The notes below the pieces were generated by a model that saw nothing but the letters and a program-made list of their open reading frames with translations, ran no database searches and had not been told where the DNA came from. The position numbers were made by a program, and so were the translations under genes. From NCBI GenBank assembly GCA_037083765.1, contig JBAPLS010000004.1, forward strand, positions 1 to 42,560: 42,560 nt of DNA, written 5' to 3'. The DNA is from Dasytiphilus stammeri_B (GTDB lineage: Bacteria; Pseudomonadota; Gammaproteobacteria; Enterobacterales; Enterobacteriaceae). Of this stretch, positions 8,874-17,969 are shown one piece after another (position 1 is the stretch's first letter; each line of letters opens with the position of its first letter).

Positions 8874-9968
8874 ATGTTTGGCAGTATGAATACTTTCATA
8901 ATTGATAAATTAGAATTATTGCAAAAACGTTATAAAGAAGTAGAAACATTACTTATTACAGCAGGCAAAACTACCGATTACGAACGTCTTCAGACCTTAT
9001 CCCGCGAATATCATCACCTTACAGAACTGAATAAAATGTTTAATAAATGGAAGAAAATCCAGGAAAATATTAATAATCTCGAGTTATTACTTGTTGATAA
9101 AGAGATTCGAGAACTAGCCTGTGAGGAACTGAATAAAATGAAAGATCATAATCACAGCGTGGAAAAAAAATTAGAATTATTACTTCTTCCTAAAGATTCT
9201 AATGATGAACGTAGCTGTTATATTGAATTACGATCAGCTACGGGTGGAAATGAAGCAGCCATTTTTGCCGGTGATTTATTTCGAATGTATACCAGATATG
9301 TCGAATTTAAATCATGGAAGATAGAAATTATGAATTCTAGTTTCGGTGAAAATGGAGGATATAAGTATATTTTTGCTAAAATACATGGAAAGAACGCCTA
9401 TGGACGTTTAAAATTTGAGTCGGGGGGACATCGAGTCCAGAGAATTCCAGCCACAGAATCACAGGGACGAATTCATACTTCTTCTTGTACTGTTGCTGTT
9501 ATGCCAGAGATTCCTAAATCGGAATTAATTTCACTTCAACCTAAGGATTTGAAAATAGATACTTTTCGATCGTCGGGCGCAGGTGGACAGCATGTAAATA
9601 CTACTGATTCCGCAATTAGGATTACTCATTTACCTACGGGTATTGTAGTAGAATGCCAAGATGAAAGATCCCAACATAAGAATAAATCTAAAGCACTATG
9701 GGTATTAAATACCCGCATTCAGGCGGCCGAAATGGCAAAACGTCATAAAGAAGAAACTGATCAACGTCGAAACTTAGTAGGGAGTGGAGAACGTTCAGAT
9801 CGCAATCGTACTTACAATTTTCCACAAGGACGGGTGACGGACCATAGGATAAATCTATCACTTTATTGCTTAGAAGATATTATGTCTGGTCAATTAGATC
9901 TTCTCATCGAACCCATAATCCAAAATGATCATTTAAACCGGCTAGAGAATTTAAAGAATACTATTTAA
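8874..9968 (+). CDS. prfA: Peptide chain release factor 1
   Basis: RF1 recognises UAA and UAG in the ribosomal A site and triggers peptide release. The codon-reading tripeptide PAT is at residues 192-194 and the catalytic GGQ at 237-239 (SSGAGGQHVNTTDSA), so it is RF1 and not RF2. Length is 364 (E. coli 360). The ATG at 8874 has AAGGA 4 nt upstream and is preferred over the internal ATG at 8886, which matches the E. coli start better but has no ribosome site. The stop overlaps the prmC start in TAATG, so the factor and the methyltransferase that modifies its GGQ are coupled. Confidence 0.95.
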   Translation: MFGSMNTFIIDKLELLQKRYKEVETLLITAGKTTDYERLQTLSREYHHLTELNKMFNKWKKIQENINNLELLLVDKEIRELACEELNKMKDHNHSVEKKLELLLLPKDSNDERSCYIELRSATGGNEAAIFAGDLFRMYTRYVEFKSWKIEIMNSSFGENGGYKYIFAKIHGKNAYGRLKFESGGHRVQRIPATESQGRIHTSSCTVAVMPEIPKSELISLQPKDLKIDTFRSSGAGGQHVNTTDSAIRITHLPTGIVVECQDERSQHKNKSKALWVLNTRIQAAEMAKRHKEETDQRRNLVGSGERSDRNRTYNFPQGRVTDHRINLSLYCLEDIMSGQLDLLIEPIIQNDHLNRLENLKNTI

Positions 9969-10822
9969 TGGATATCAATATTTGGTTACAGGTTGCTCAG
10001 CTGACGCTAGTTTACAGTAACGCTGCTCAGCGAGATGCTGAAATCTTACTGGAATTTGTTATGGAAAAACCAAAAAGTTGGTTAAAAGCATTTGATGATG
10101 CTCCTATAAGGAGCAAGGAACTAAAAAAACTGAATTTTTTTTTAAATAAAAGAGTTCAGGGGTATCCCATAGCATATCTTATTGAAGAATGGGAATTTTG
10201 GTCACTACCTCTAAGAATGACTCCCATAACCTTCATTCCTCGTGCGGATACTGAAACATTAGTATCTCAAGCACTTTTACACATTACTAATAACCGCATG
10301 CAAATTTTAGACTTAGGTACTGGCTCAGGAGCAATTGCTTTGGCTATTGCTTGTGAGCGTTCTGATTGTTATATATTAGGAGTGGATTATAATCAATCTT
10401 GTGTATTATTGGCACAATATAATGCTTGGAAGCTAGGAATAAAGAATGCTGCGTTTATCTATAGTAATTGGTTTTCCAACCTATCTGGAAAACGATTTCA
10501 TATAATTGTAAGTAACCCCCCATATATTGATAAAACAGATATGCATTTAAAATGTGGAGACTTACGATTTGAACCCACTAAATCTTTGATCGCTAAAAAT
10601 AAAGGAATGGGTGATCTAAAAAAAATTATTTCTCAGTCTTCTAATTATTTAGAAGCTGAAGGATGGTTATTAGTGGAACATGGTTATCAACAAGGAGAAC
10701 AGGTTCGTAAATTTATGATGATAAATAATTTTGAACATGTTCGCACTTATTTGGATTTTTATAACAATGAACGAGTAACGTCGGGACAAAAATTAAAGAA
10801 AGGTAAATTATCCCATAATTAA
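9968..10822 (+). CDS. prmC: Release factor glutamine methyltransferase
   Basis: PrmC N5-methylates the Gln of the GGQ motif in RF1 and RF2 using S-adenosylmethionine. The 284-residue protein (E. coli 277) has an N-terminal helical substrate domain (AQRDAEILLEFV), the SAM-binding loop LDLGTGSGAIAL, and the NPPY motif in IVSNPPYID that positions the glutamine amide, then RFEPTKSLIA and NERVTSGQ. It overlaps the prfA stop by one base, as expected for the prfA-prmC pair. It matches over the full length with no disruption. Confidence 0.95.
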   Translation: MDINIWLQVAQLTLVYSNAAQRDAEILLEFVMEKPKSWLKAFDDAPIRSKELKKLNFFLNKRVQGYPIAYLIEEWEFWSLPLRMTPITFIPRADTETLVSQALLHITNNRMQILDLGTGSGAIALAIACERSDCYILGVDYNQSCVLLAQYNAWKLGIKNAAFIYSNWFSNLSGKRFHIIVSNPPYIDKTDMHLKCGDLRFEPTKSLIAKNKGMGDLKKIISQSSNYLEAEGWLLVEHGYQQGEQVRKFMMINNFEHVRTYLDFYNNERVTSGQKLKKGKLSHN

Positions 10823-11087
10823 AGAATTAGAGACGAGAAAATGTCCATTGGATAAATAAAAACTTAATGAGTGATGAGCAATCCTTACAATATCTTTGAA
10901 ATCAGTTATGCTTATTGCATGTTAATTTCAGGAAGAATTTACTTCTAATCTTCTGGAAGTTTATTTAAGATATTAGTGAAAGCTACACTTGAATATCAAT
11001 ATATATATGAACAATGTTAGATAAATCGCGCACTAATATTTTGAGTTCGGTATATAGTGTTTCAGTTAGGAAAGTAAGGTAAAAAGA

Positions 11088-12386
11088 ATGTGTAAAATTG
11101 ATAAAGTTATTAGTCGAGAAATTCTCGATTCTCGGGGCTTCCCTACGATTGAAACAGAAGTTCATTTAGCGGAAGGAAATGTAGGAAGAGCATCCGTTCC
11201 TTCTGGCGCTTCTAGAGGATATCGTGAAGCTTTAGAATTACGTGATCAAGATGCTGATCGTTTTTTTGGCAGAGGAGTTTTAAAAGCGGTAGATACTGTC
11301 AATACACATCTAGCAAAAGCTTTGAAAGGTAAAAATGCTCTAGAGCAGAAAGAGATTGATGAAATTATGATCAATATGGATGGAACTATCAATAAGTCCA
11401 AGCTGGGAGCTAATAGCATTTTATCCGTATCATTAGCTACTGCAAAAGCTGCCACTTCTTCTAAAGGAGTACCTTTGTATGAACATATTGCTGAACTTTA
11501 TGGACAGTCTTATAACTATCTCATTCCGCTCCCTATGATTAATATTATTAACGGAGGTACACATGCACATAATAATATTGATATCCAAGAATTTATGATT
11601 ATTCCGGTAGGTGCCAAGAACATAAAGGAAGCTCTTCGGATAGGATCTGAAGTATTTCATAACCTAGGAAAAATTCTTATTAGCAACGGGATGAGTACTG
11701 CTCTTGGAGATGAAGGCGGTTATGCCCCTAATCTTGAATCTAATATATCTGCTTTTCACTATATTAAAGAAGCAGTAGAATGCTCTGGTTATCGATTAGG
11801 TCAAGATATTACTTTTGCTATCGATTGTGCTGCTAATGAACTTTTCGATGATATTTCAGGTAAATATATTCTGGTTGCTGATCATTTAAGCCTCAGTTCC
11901 CAAGAAATGACACATTACTTAGAAAATTTGACTCAACAATATCCTCTAGTTTCTATTGAAGATGGTTTAGAAGAGAACGATTTTGAAGGATTTGCTTACC
12001 AGACTAAAGTATTAGGGAATAGTTGCCAAGTAGTAGGTGACGATCTTTTTGTAACGAATTCTAAAATACTTCAACAAGGAATTGAAAACAAACTCGCCAA
12101 TTCTATTATTATAAAATATAACCAAATTGGTACATTATCTGAAACACTCTCTACCATAAAAATGGCTCAGCAGGCTAATTATTCAGTCATTATTTCCCAT
12201 AGATCTGGAGATACCGAAGATACCACTATTGCGGATTTAGCAGTAGGTACAGCATCAGGGCAAATTAAAACTGGTTCTATGAGTCGATCTGAACGAATAG
12301 CTAAGTATAATCAACTAATACGTATTGAAGAAACACTAGGATCGGCAGCTACGTTTAGTAAAATTACAAAATTACAACGATCATAA
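11088..12386 (+). CDS. eno: Enolase
   Basis: Enolase converts 2-phosphoglycerate to phosphoenolpyruvate and scaffolds the RNA degradosome where RNase E is present. The 432-residue protein is colinear with E. coli Eno, with GDEGGYAPN, the metal ligands in SIEDGL and VGDDLFVTN, the catalytic Lys in IKYNQIGTL and SHRSGDTEDTTIADLAVG. Several near-universal positions differ: DSRGFPT instead of DSRGNPT (residue 18), SGASRGY instead of SGASTG in the active-site lid (Ser42 kept, Thr43 now Arg), and GGTHAHNN instead of GGEHADNN. AAGG lies 8 nt before the ATG. Its usual neighbour pyrG is absent. With gpmA it covers two successive glycolytic steps. Confidence 0.95.
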   Translation: MCKIDKVISREILDSRGFPTIETEVHLAEGNVGRASVPSGASRGYREALELRDQDADRFFGRGVLKAVDTVNTHLAKALKGKNALEQKEIDEIMINMDGTINKSKLGANSILSVSLATAKAATSSKGVPLYEHIAELYGQSYNYLIPLPMINIINGGTHAHNNIDIQEFMIIPVGAKNIKEALRIGSEVFHNLGKILISNGMSTALGDEGGYAPNLESNISAFHYIKEAVECSGYRLGQDITFAIDCAANELFDDISGKYILVADHLSLSSQEMTHYLENLTQQYPLVSIEDGLEENDFEGFAYQTKVLGNSCQVVGDDLFVTNSKILQQGIENKLANSIIIKYNQIGTLSETLSTIKMAQQANYSVIISHRSGDTEDTTIADLAVGTASGQIKTGSMSRSERIAKYNQLIRIEETLGSAATFSKITKLQRS

Positions 12387-12411
12387 AATTATTGATTTTT
12401 TCTAATTTTGT

Positions 12412-12427
12412 TAGGATAATTATCCTA
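12412..12427. terminator. Palindrome after eno
   Basis: TAGGATAATTATCCTA is a 16-bp perfect palindrome 25 nt after the eno stop, followed by an A-rich stretch. With no loop it would pair only 6-7 bp, so it is a weak terminator candidate. It could instead be a protein-binding site. Confidence 0.35.
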
Positions 12428-12494
12428 GATAAAAAATAGGGATGATTCATATAATTTTGATTATGCTATCCTAAACAATATAGATTAGGATCTA

Positions 12495-13241
12495 ATGGAT
12501 AATAATATTCACCAAAATATTACGGCTATTATTCCTGCCGCAGGCTTAGGCCGTAGAATGCAATCTTCTTGCCCCAAACAATATCTAACTATTGGAAGTA
12601 AAAGCATTCTTGAACATGCTATTAGTGTATTAGTGGACCATCCCGCCATTAAACACATTATCATTGTGATAAATTGTGAAGATCACTGGTTTGAGTTACT
12701 TCCGATCGTAAATAATATTCGTATTAGTACCACCGTAGGTAAGATGACACGCTCTCAGTCCGTTATGGCGGGATTACAAGCTATCGAGCAGCCTACTGAC
12801 TGGATTCTTATCCATGATGCTGTTCGTCCATGTCTACATCGTCAGGATGTAGATCAGTTACTAAAGATTACTAGTAATCCCAATGGGAAGGTGGAACATT
12901 GTTCTCAGGTAGGAGGAATTCTTGTGAATCCTGTATGCGATACCATAAAATGCAGCAGAGAGGAACAATCCATCATTTCTCATACCATTGATCGAAAGAA
13001 TTTATGGCATGCATTAACACCCCAATTATTTCCTTTCCAACTTTTACACAGTTGTTTACTTCGGACCCTAGAGCGAGGGATAGAACTTACAGATGATTCT
13101 TCGGCATTAGAATACTGTGGTTATCATCCAGCTCTTATAGTAGGTCACAGAAATAATATTAAAGTAACATATCCCGAAGACTTAACCATAGCATCAGTTT
13201 ATCTCCAGGAACAACAACATAAACATGAGAAGATATTATAA
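12495..13241 (+). CDS. ispD: 2-C-methyl-D-erythritol 4-phosphate cytidylyltransferase
   Basis: IspD transfers CMP from CTP to methylerythritol 4-phosphate, the third MEP-pathway step. The CTP-binding motif IPAAGLGRRM, the CPKQYL segment, LIHDAVRPCL, the DRKNLWHALTPQLFP stretch, LTDDSSALEY and NIKVTYPEDL are all in place. At 248 residues it is about a dozen longer than E. coli IspD, mostly from an insert around NPNGKVEHCSQ before VGGILV. AGGA lies 4 nt before the ATG. ftsB, normally just upstream, is missing. Its stop overlaps ispF in TAATG. Confidence 0.95.
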   Translation: MDNNIHQNITAIIPAAGLGRRMQSSCPKQYLTIGSKSILEHAISVLVDHPAIKHIIIVINCEDHWFELLPIVNNIRISTTVGKMTRSQSVMAGLQAIEQPTDWILIHDAVRPCLHRQDVDQLLKITSNPNGKVEHCSQVGGILVNPVCDTIKCSREEQSIISHTIDRKNLWHALTPQLFPFQLLHSCLLRTLERGIELTDDSSALEYCGYHPALIVGHRNNIKVTYPEDLTIASVYLQEQQHKHEKIL

Positions 13242-13717
13242 TGCGAATTGGGCAGGGTTTTGATGTTCATGCTTTCTATGGGGATCCACCGATAGTTTTG
13301 GGTGGAGTAAAAATAGCTTCTATAAAAGGAGTGCGTTCTCATTCTGATGGGGATGTATTAATCCATGCATTAATAGATGCTTTATTAGGAGCATTAGCAT
13401 TAGGAGATATTGGAAATTTATTTCCTAATAATACTGAAGAGTATAAAGATGCTGATAGTCGGGTATTATTACGTACTTCTTGGGACCTAATTATAAAAAA
13501 AGGTTATAAAATAGGCAATATTGATATAACTATTATTACTGAAGTTCCTTTTATATCTCCATATGTTCCAGAAATACGCCGGAACTTAATGAAGGATCTA
13601 GGTTGTCAGAGCATAGACGAAATCAATATTAAAGCTACTACTACCGAACAATTAGGATTTCTAGGACGTAAAGAAGGTATTGCATGTGCTGCCATAGTCT
13701 TTCTTATAAAGCAATAA
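13241..13717 (+). CDS. ispF: 2-C-methyl-D-erythritol 2,4-cyclodiphosphate synthase
   Basis: IspF cyclises CDP-methylerythritol 2-phosphate, releasing CMP; it acts as a zinc-dependent trimer. The 158-residue protein (E. coli 159) has the metal ligands in GFDVHAF (residues 6-12) and in the HSDGDVLIHALIDALLGALALGDIG region, DADSRVLL, and the signature NIKATTTEQLGFLGRKEGIA. It overlaps the end of ispD by one base. truD, the next gene in E. coli, is missing, and a 596-bp gene-free stretch follows. Confidence 0.96.
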   Translation: MRIGQGFDVHAFYGDPPIVLGGVKIASIKGVRSHSDGDVLIHALIDALLGALALGDIGNLFPNNTEEYKDADSRVLLRTSWDLIIKKGYKIGNIDITIITEVPFISPYVPEIRRNLMKDLGCQSIDEINIKATTTEQLGFLGRKEGIACAAIVFLIKQ

Positions 13718-14313
13718 AAAGTAGTACATATACTTTATAATTTTCTTTTTAAATCATCTCTCTATATTAATAATATTAGTAATCTTATCCAATCATCAAG
13801 AATTATGATAGATAAACCGTTCCATTTCAAAATATAGCTCTATAAGAGCAGTTTAAATAGTGGATCGAAAAATTTTATAATACATAATAAATATTGATTA
13901 ACTTTTCTTTGTCTGAAATTGACATAGACTTATACTGTCCTCAATGGGAACCTAATCATATCGATAATAAGAACTAAAATGGGTCAGAGGAATTTGATTA
14001 TTGTTAATATATTAATTATAGAGATTACTTAAATCAAGGAAAACTTCAAATCTAAAATTTAAATCTATCTTTCGAACAATCCTAGATGCTTATAACTTGC
14101 CAATATCATTCCTAAGCGATGTTGGTGGCGTACCTGTAGATATCCTACATCTAGTAGAGAATTATTTTTCTTCGGCATAGTTAAAATTTCGAAACATTCG
14201 AAAATTATCACCCTTTGCGTTATGAAATATTCAATTCAGCAAATCAATTAGGAGGAATCAATAAAAATTTTTAGGGGTTTTTCCTTAAAATAACGGTAAG
14301 GAGAGAGCAACTT
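13718..14313. other. 596-bp gene-free region between ispF and rpoS
   Basis: In E. coli this position holds truD, surE, pcm and nlpD. I could not recognise any of them here in either strand, so they are deleted or eroded beyond reading by eye. The longest start-to-stop frame that caught my eye is 37 codons on the reverse strand (14065-14178), with no ribosome site or known motif. The right end holds the rpoS leader. Confidence 0.6.
14281..14303 (+). promoter_or_regulatory. Hairpin covering the rpoS ribosome binding site
   Basis: TCCTTA (14282-14287) pairs with TAAGGA (14297-14302) across a 9-nt loop, and the T at 14281 can wobble with the G at 14303. The 3' arm contains the AAGGAG ribosome binding site, 10 nt before the rpoS ATG. 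This could hold translation down, as the longer E. coli rpoS leader does. A role is inferred; the stem is short and AT-rich. Confidence 0.4.
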
Positions 14314-15321
14314 ATGAGCCATACTTTGCTGGAAGTATTGTACCAAAATAATCTAACATTAGAACTAGTCGAAACAGAAATCTTAGATGACAATACCTTT
14401 CTAAATGAAAGAGAGAAAGAACTTGAGGATCAGTTAAGAAGAGAAGAGTATTTTGAGTATTTATCAACTACGGGCAATTCTGCTCAGCATCTTTTAGATG
14501 CAACCCAACTTTATTTAGCCGAAATTGGATTTTCTCCGTTATTAACGGCAGAAGAAGAAGTTTGTTTTTCACGTCAATCCTCTCATGGAGATATTATTGC
14601 TCGCCAACGAATGATAGAAAGTAATCTTCGCTTAGTAGTCAAAATTGCGCGTCGATATTGTAATCGCGGTTTAGCATTACTAGACCTCATTGAGGAAGGA
14701 AACTTAGGTTTAATTAGAGCAGTAGAAAAATTTGACCATAGCAGAGGATTTCGATTTTCTACTTATGCCACATGGTGGATTCGTCAGAATATAGAACGCG
14801 CAATAATGAATCAAAGTCGTACTATACGTTTACCAATTCATATTGTTAAAGAGTTGAATTGTTATTTGCGGTGTTCAAGAAAACTATTGCAGATCTTAGA
14901 TCATACACCTAGTACTGAAGATATTGCAGTGCATCTAGATAAACCTATTAATGATATCATTCGGATGCTCCGCCTGAATGAACGTATTGCTTCAATAAAT
15001 TCACCATTAAGCCATGAATCCGAAAAAATGTTATTAGATATTATTACCGATGAAAAAGTATCTGGACCGGAAGATACTACGCAATATGATAATATGAAAC
15101 AAAGCATTGTTAAATGGCTCTATGAACTCACTGCTAAACAACGGGAAGTATTAGCGCGTAGATTCGGTCTTTTAGGTTATGAAGCATGTACTCTTGAAGA
15201 GGTTGGTCATCAAATTGGTTTGACTAGGGAACGCGTACGTCAAATTCAAGTAGAAGGATTACATAGATTACGGGATTTATTACAGTCTCAGGGTCTGAAT
15301 ATAGAAGCTATATTTTGTTAA
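14314..15321 (+). CDS. rpoS: RNA polymerase sigma factor RpoS
   Basis: The general stress and stationary-phase sigma factor of gammaproteobacteria. At 335 residues it matches the whole of E. coli RpoS (330): region 1.2 LDATQLYLAEIGFSPLLTAEEE, region 2 with RRYCNRGLALLDLIEEGNLG and RGFRFSTYATWWIRQNIERA, region 3 RTIRLPIHIVKELN, and region 4 ending LTRERVRQIQVEGLHRLRDLL. The region 1 signature and the ispD-ispF upstream / mutS downstream setting separate it from RpoD. AAGGAG lies 10 nt before the ATG inside a short hairpin. Retention is notable, because strongly reduced insect symbionts such as Buchnera keep only rpoD and rpoH. Confidence 0.95.
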   Translation: MSHTLLEVLYQNNLTLELVETEILDDNTFLNEREKELEDQLRREEYFEYLSTTGNSAQHLLDATQLYLAEIGFSPLLTAEEEVCFSRQSSHGDIIARQRMIESNLRLVVKIARRYCNRGLALLDLIEEGNLGLIRAVEKFDHSRGFRFSTYATWWIRQNIERAIMNQSRTIRLPIHIVKELNCYLRCSRKLLQILDHTPSTEDIAVHLDKPINDIIRMLRLNERIASINSPLSHESEKMLLDIITDEKVSGPEDTTQYDNMKQSIVKWLYELTAKQREVLARRFGLLGYEACTLEEVGHQIGLTRERVRQIQVEGLHRLRDLLQSQGLNIEAIFC

Positions 15322-15343
15322 ATCCTTATTACTCTACTTAAGA

Positions 15344-15364
15344 GCGGTCGATTAACTCGACCGC
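15344..15364. terminator. Bidirectional terminator between rpoS and mutS
   Basis: GCGGTCGA (15344-15351) pairs perfectly with TCGACCGC (15357-15364) across a 5-nt loop. The stem is GC-rich in an AT-rich genome and sits between two convergent genes, 23 nt after the rpoS stop and 16 nt from the mutS stop. A T-rich stretch follows on the plus strand. Confidence 0.7.
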
Positions 15365-15380
15365 AAATTATTATTTATGT

Positions 15381-17969
15381 TCACAGAAAAGATCTTAACT
15401 TATATATCCATTCTAGTGCCTCGAAGGGAGTAAGATCATCGGGATCTAAATTTTTTAGAGTAGTCACGATATTATTGTCATCGGATTCTTTTATTAAGAT
15501 GGAGGAGTCATTGATATCTTCTCTTGACCCCTCTGTAAATTGAGTAAGTTTATTCTTTTTAAATTCTAACAGTTTTTTTTTTGCACAATCAATGACTGTT
15601 TTAGGAATACCCGCAAGAGAGGCTACCGCTAATCCGTAACTTTTATTAGCTGCTCCTTCATGTACACTATGAAGAAAGATAAGAGTATCATTATGCTCCA
15701 TAGCCTTAAAATGAACATTGACCATACACTTTATTTGATTTGGTAAAGCAGTTAGTTCAAAGTAGTGGGTAGCAAAAAGCGTCATGGATTTTATGCTACA
15801 TGCTAATTTTTCAGCTGTAGCCCATGCTATGGATAATCCCTCATCACTGGAAGTACCTCGTCCAATTTCATCAATAATTACTAAACTGTTTTTAGTAGCA
15901 TTATTAAGTATATAAGCTGTTTCACTCATTTCTACCATAAAAGTCGAACGACTAGAAGCAAGATCATCTGCTGCTCCAATGCGAGTAAAAATCTTATCTA
16001 TAGGGCCAATCGAGGCAGATTCTGCTGGAATATAACTACCACTATAGGCCATTAATATGATAAGGGCCGTTTGTCGCATATAAGTACTTTTGCCCCCCAT
16101 ATTAGGAGCCGTTATCATTAACATACGCCGTTCTGAAGATAGAGACAAGGAATTAGCAATAAATGGTGTTTTTATTACCTGTTCTACAACAGGATGCCGT
16201 GCGTTCTTTAATTTTATGCCATAATTCTCTCTGAGAATGGGGCGTGAATAATTCAAGGTTAACGCTCGTTCCGCAAGAGTATTTAACACATCCAGTTTAG
16301 TAATAGCTTTAGCACATTTTTGCAATTCACCAAGATATGGGAGGATCAATTTCAATAAATCATAATAGATCATTGTTTCCAGGACCAGCATTCTATTTTT
16401 AGAATTTAGAGTTTTGTATTCATACTCTTTCAATTCCTGGAATACATAACGCTCGCAATTTTTTAAAGTTTGACGACGGATATAGTTAGAAGGAACCAGA
16501 TGAGTTTGACTACGATTAATCTGAGCAAAATATCCATGAATATTATTATATTTTATTTTTAAGGAATCTACTCCTAAGTTTTGACGTTCTCTTTCTTCTA
16601 ATTCCTTTAAGAACTTATTGTCCCCTTCATTAAATACACGTAATTCATCCAGCTGAGCATTATAACCTTTGGCAATAAATCCTCCATATCTTATGTGAGG
16701 CGGAGCTTTATCAACAATAGCTCGATCCAATAACTCCCGTACTTCTTTGCATTCCACCATTTCTGATCTCAGCTGATTGAGATGCTCATTTTTTACAGTA
16801 GCAAGCAAATTTTTTAATTCCGGTAACTTATGCAAACAATTTCGCATGCTTACTAGATCTCTAGGTTGAGTACCTCCTAATGATAAACGTGCTGTAATGC
16901 GTTCGGCATCTCCCATTCGGGCTAGAAAAAATTTAGTTTCAGCTGTAATATTCTGGAGCAGAGCTATGATCTCTTGACGGGTACGAAGGGTATTTAAATT
17001 TCGTATGGGATACAATATCCACCGTTTTAATAGTCTACTTCCCATACTAGTGGCATTTTTATCTAAAATAGCAAATAATGTGTTCTTTTCATTTCCTGCA
17101 ATACTATGAGCAATTTCTAAATTTTTCTGTGTAGATGCATCTAGAAAAATAGTATCCTGAGGATGATGCATAGTGATAATACGCAGATGAGGAATATAAT
17201 CTACCTGATGAACTTTTTTTATATAGTTAAGTGCTGCTCCGGCACAACGCAGAGCTATTTCGGCATGATCCACACCAAAACCTTTTAAATCTTTGGTTCT
17301 GAACTGAAAATTTAATGACTTGCGAGCTCTCTCGAGATCAAACATATCTACTGGTATTGTTGTTAGGACTGAGCAATTTGCCAGAATCTCGATGGGATGA
17401 AAATTATCCGAATGAAGAACTTCTGCCGGAGTAGTTCTTTGAAGTTCTGCTAACATAGAAGCTTCATCTTGAGGTTCTACTAACCTAATATATCCTGCAC
17501 TTAGATTTATAGTGGTATAACCAAATATTCCTTCAGATTTTTTTTCTTTCCAGATAGCTGCTAAGAGATTATCTCTTTTATCAGGGAGCAGTTCTTCATC
17601 GACTACTGTGCCTGGCGTAACAATCCGTACTATTTTACGTTCTACTGGACCATTTTTTCCTTTGCATGTTCGTCGCTTACTCTCCGAATTACCAATTTGT
17701 TCACAAATTGCTCCTGATTTTCCGAGCCGCAGCAGTTTTGCTAAAAAATTATTTAAAGAATCTTGGGGAATGCCTGCCATTGGAATTGGAGGATTATTAT
17801 TAAATCGTCGGGAAGTAAGTGAAATATTCAGTAACTGGGCGGCAATTATTGCATCTTCGTAGAACAATTCATAAAAATCTCCAATTCTATAAAAAAGTAA
17901 AATTTTTGGTGTTTCTGCCTTAATACGAAAATATTGTTGCATTATTGGCGGATAATTCCCAATATCCAT
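15381..17969 (-). CDS. mutS: DNA mismatch repair protein MutS
   Basis: MutS recognises mispaired bases and recruits MutL. The 862-residue protein (E. coli 853) is complete: the mismatch-reading Phe-x-Glu in GDFYELF near the N-terminus, connector, lever and clamp domains, and the C-terminal ABC ATPase with signature ADDLASSRSTFMVEMSE and Walker B LVIIDEIGRGTSS, plus FATHYFELT. The Walker A is A621-PNMGGKST; the first residue is normally Gly. A short insert (ESKRRTCKGK) precedes GPVERKIVRIVTPGT. It ends convergent with rpoS across a GC-rich hairpin, an arrangement shared with enterics. MutS retention implies mismatch repair if mutL is present elsewhere. Confidence 0.95.
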   Translation of the reverse strand: MDIGNYPPIMQQYFRIKAETPKILLFYRIGDFYELFYEDAIIAAQLLNISLTSRRFNNNPPIPMAGIPQDSLNNFLAKLLRLGKSGAICEQIGNSESKRRTCKGKNGPVERKIVRIVTPGTVVDEELLPDKRDNLLAAIWKEKKSEGIFGYTTINLSAGYIRLVEPQDEASMLAELQRTTPAEVLHSDNFHPIEILANCSVLTTIPVDMFDLERARKSLNFQFRTKDLKGFGVDHAEIALRCAGAALNYIKKVHQVDYIPHLRIITMHHPQDTIFLDASTQKNLEIAHSIAGNEKNTLFAILDKNATSMGSRLLKRWILYPIRNLNTLRTRQEIIALLQNITAETKFFLARMGDAERITARLSLGGTQPRDLVSMRNCLHKLPELKNLLATVKNEHLNQLRSEMVECKEVRELLDRAIVDKAPPHIRYGGFIAKGYNAQLDELRVFNEGDNKFLKELEERERQNLGVDSLKIKYNNIHGYFAQINRSQTHLVPSNYIRRQTLKNCERYVFQELKEYEYKTLNSKNRMLVLETMIYYDLLKLILPYLGELQKCAKAITKLDVLNTLAERALTLNYSRPILRENYGIKLKNARHPVVEQVIKTPFIANSLSLSSERRMLMITAPNMGGKSTYMRQTALIILMAYSGSYIPAESASIGPIDKIFTRIGAADDLASSRSTFMVEMSETAYILNNATKNSLVIIDEIGRGTSSDEGLSIAWATAEKLACSIKSMTLFATHYFELTALPNQIKCMVNVHFKAMEHNDTLIFLHSVHEGAANKSYGLAVASLAGIPKTVIDCAKKKLLEFKKNKLTQFTEGSREDINDSSILIKESDDNNIVTTLKNLDPDDLTPFEALEWIYKLRSFL

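Noticed and set aside
14065..14178. Reverse-strand 37-codon frame MPKKNNSLLDVGYLQVRH between ispF and rpoS
   Set aside because: No ribosome binding site, no recognisable motif, and such short frames are expected by chance in 596 bp.
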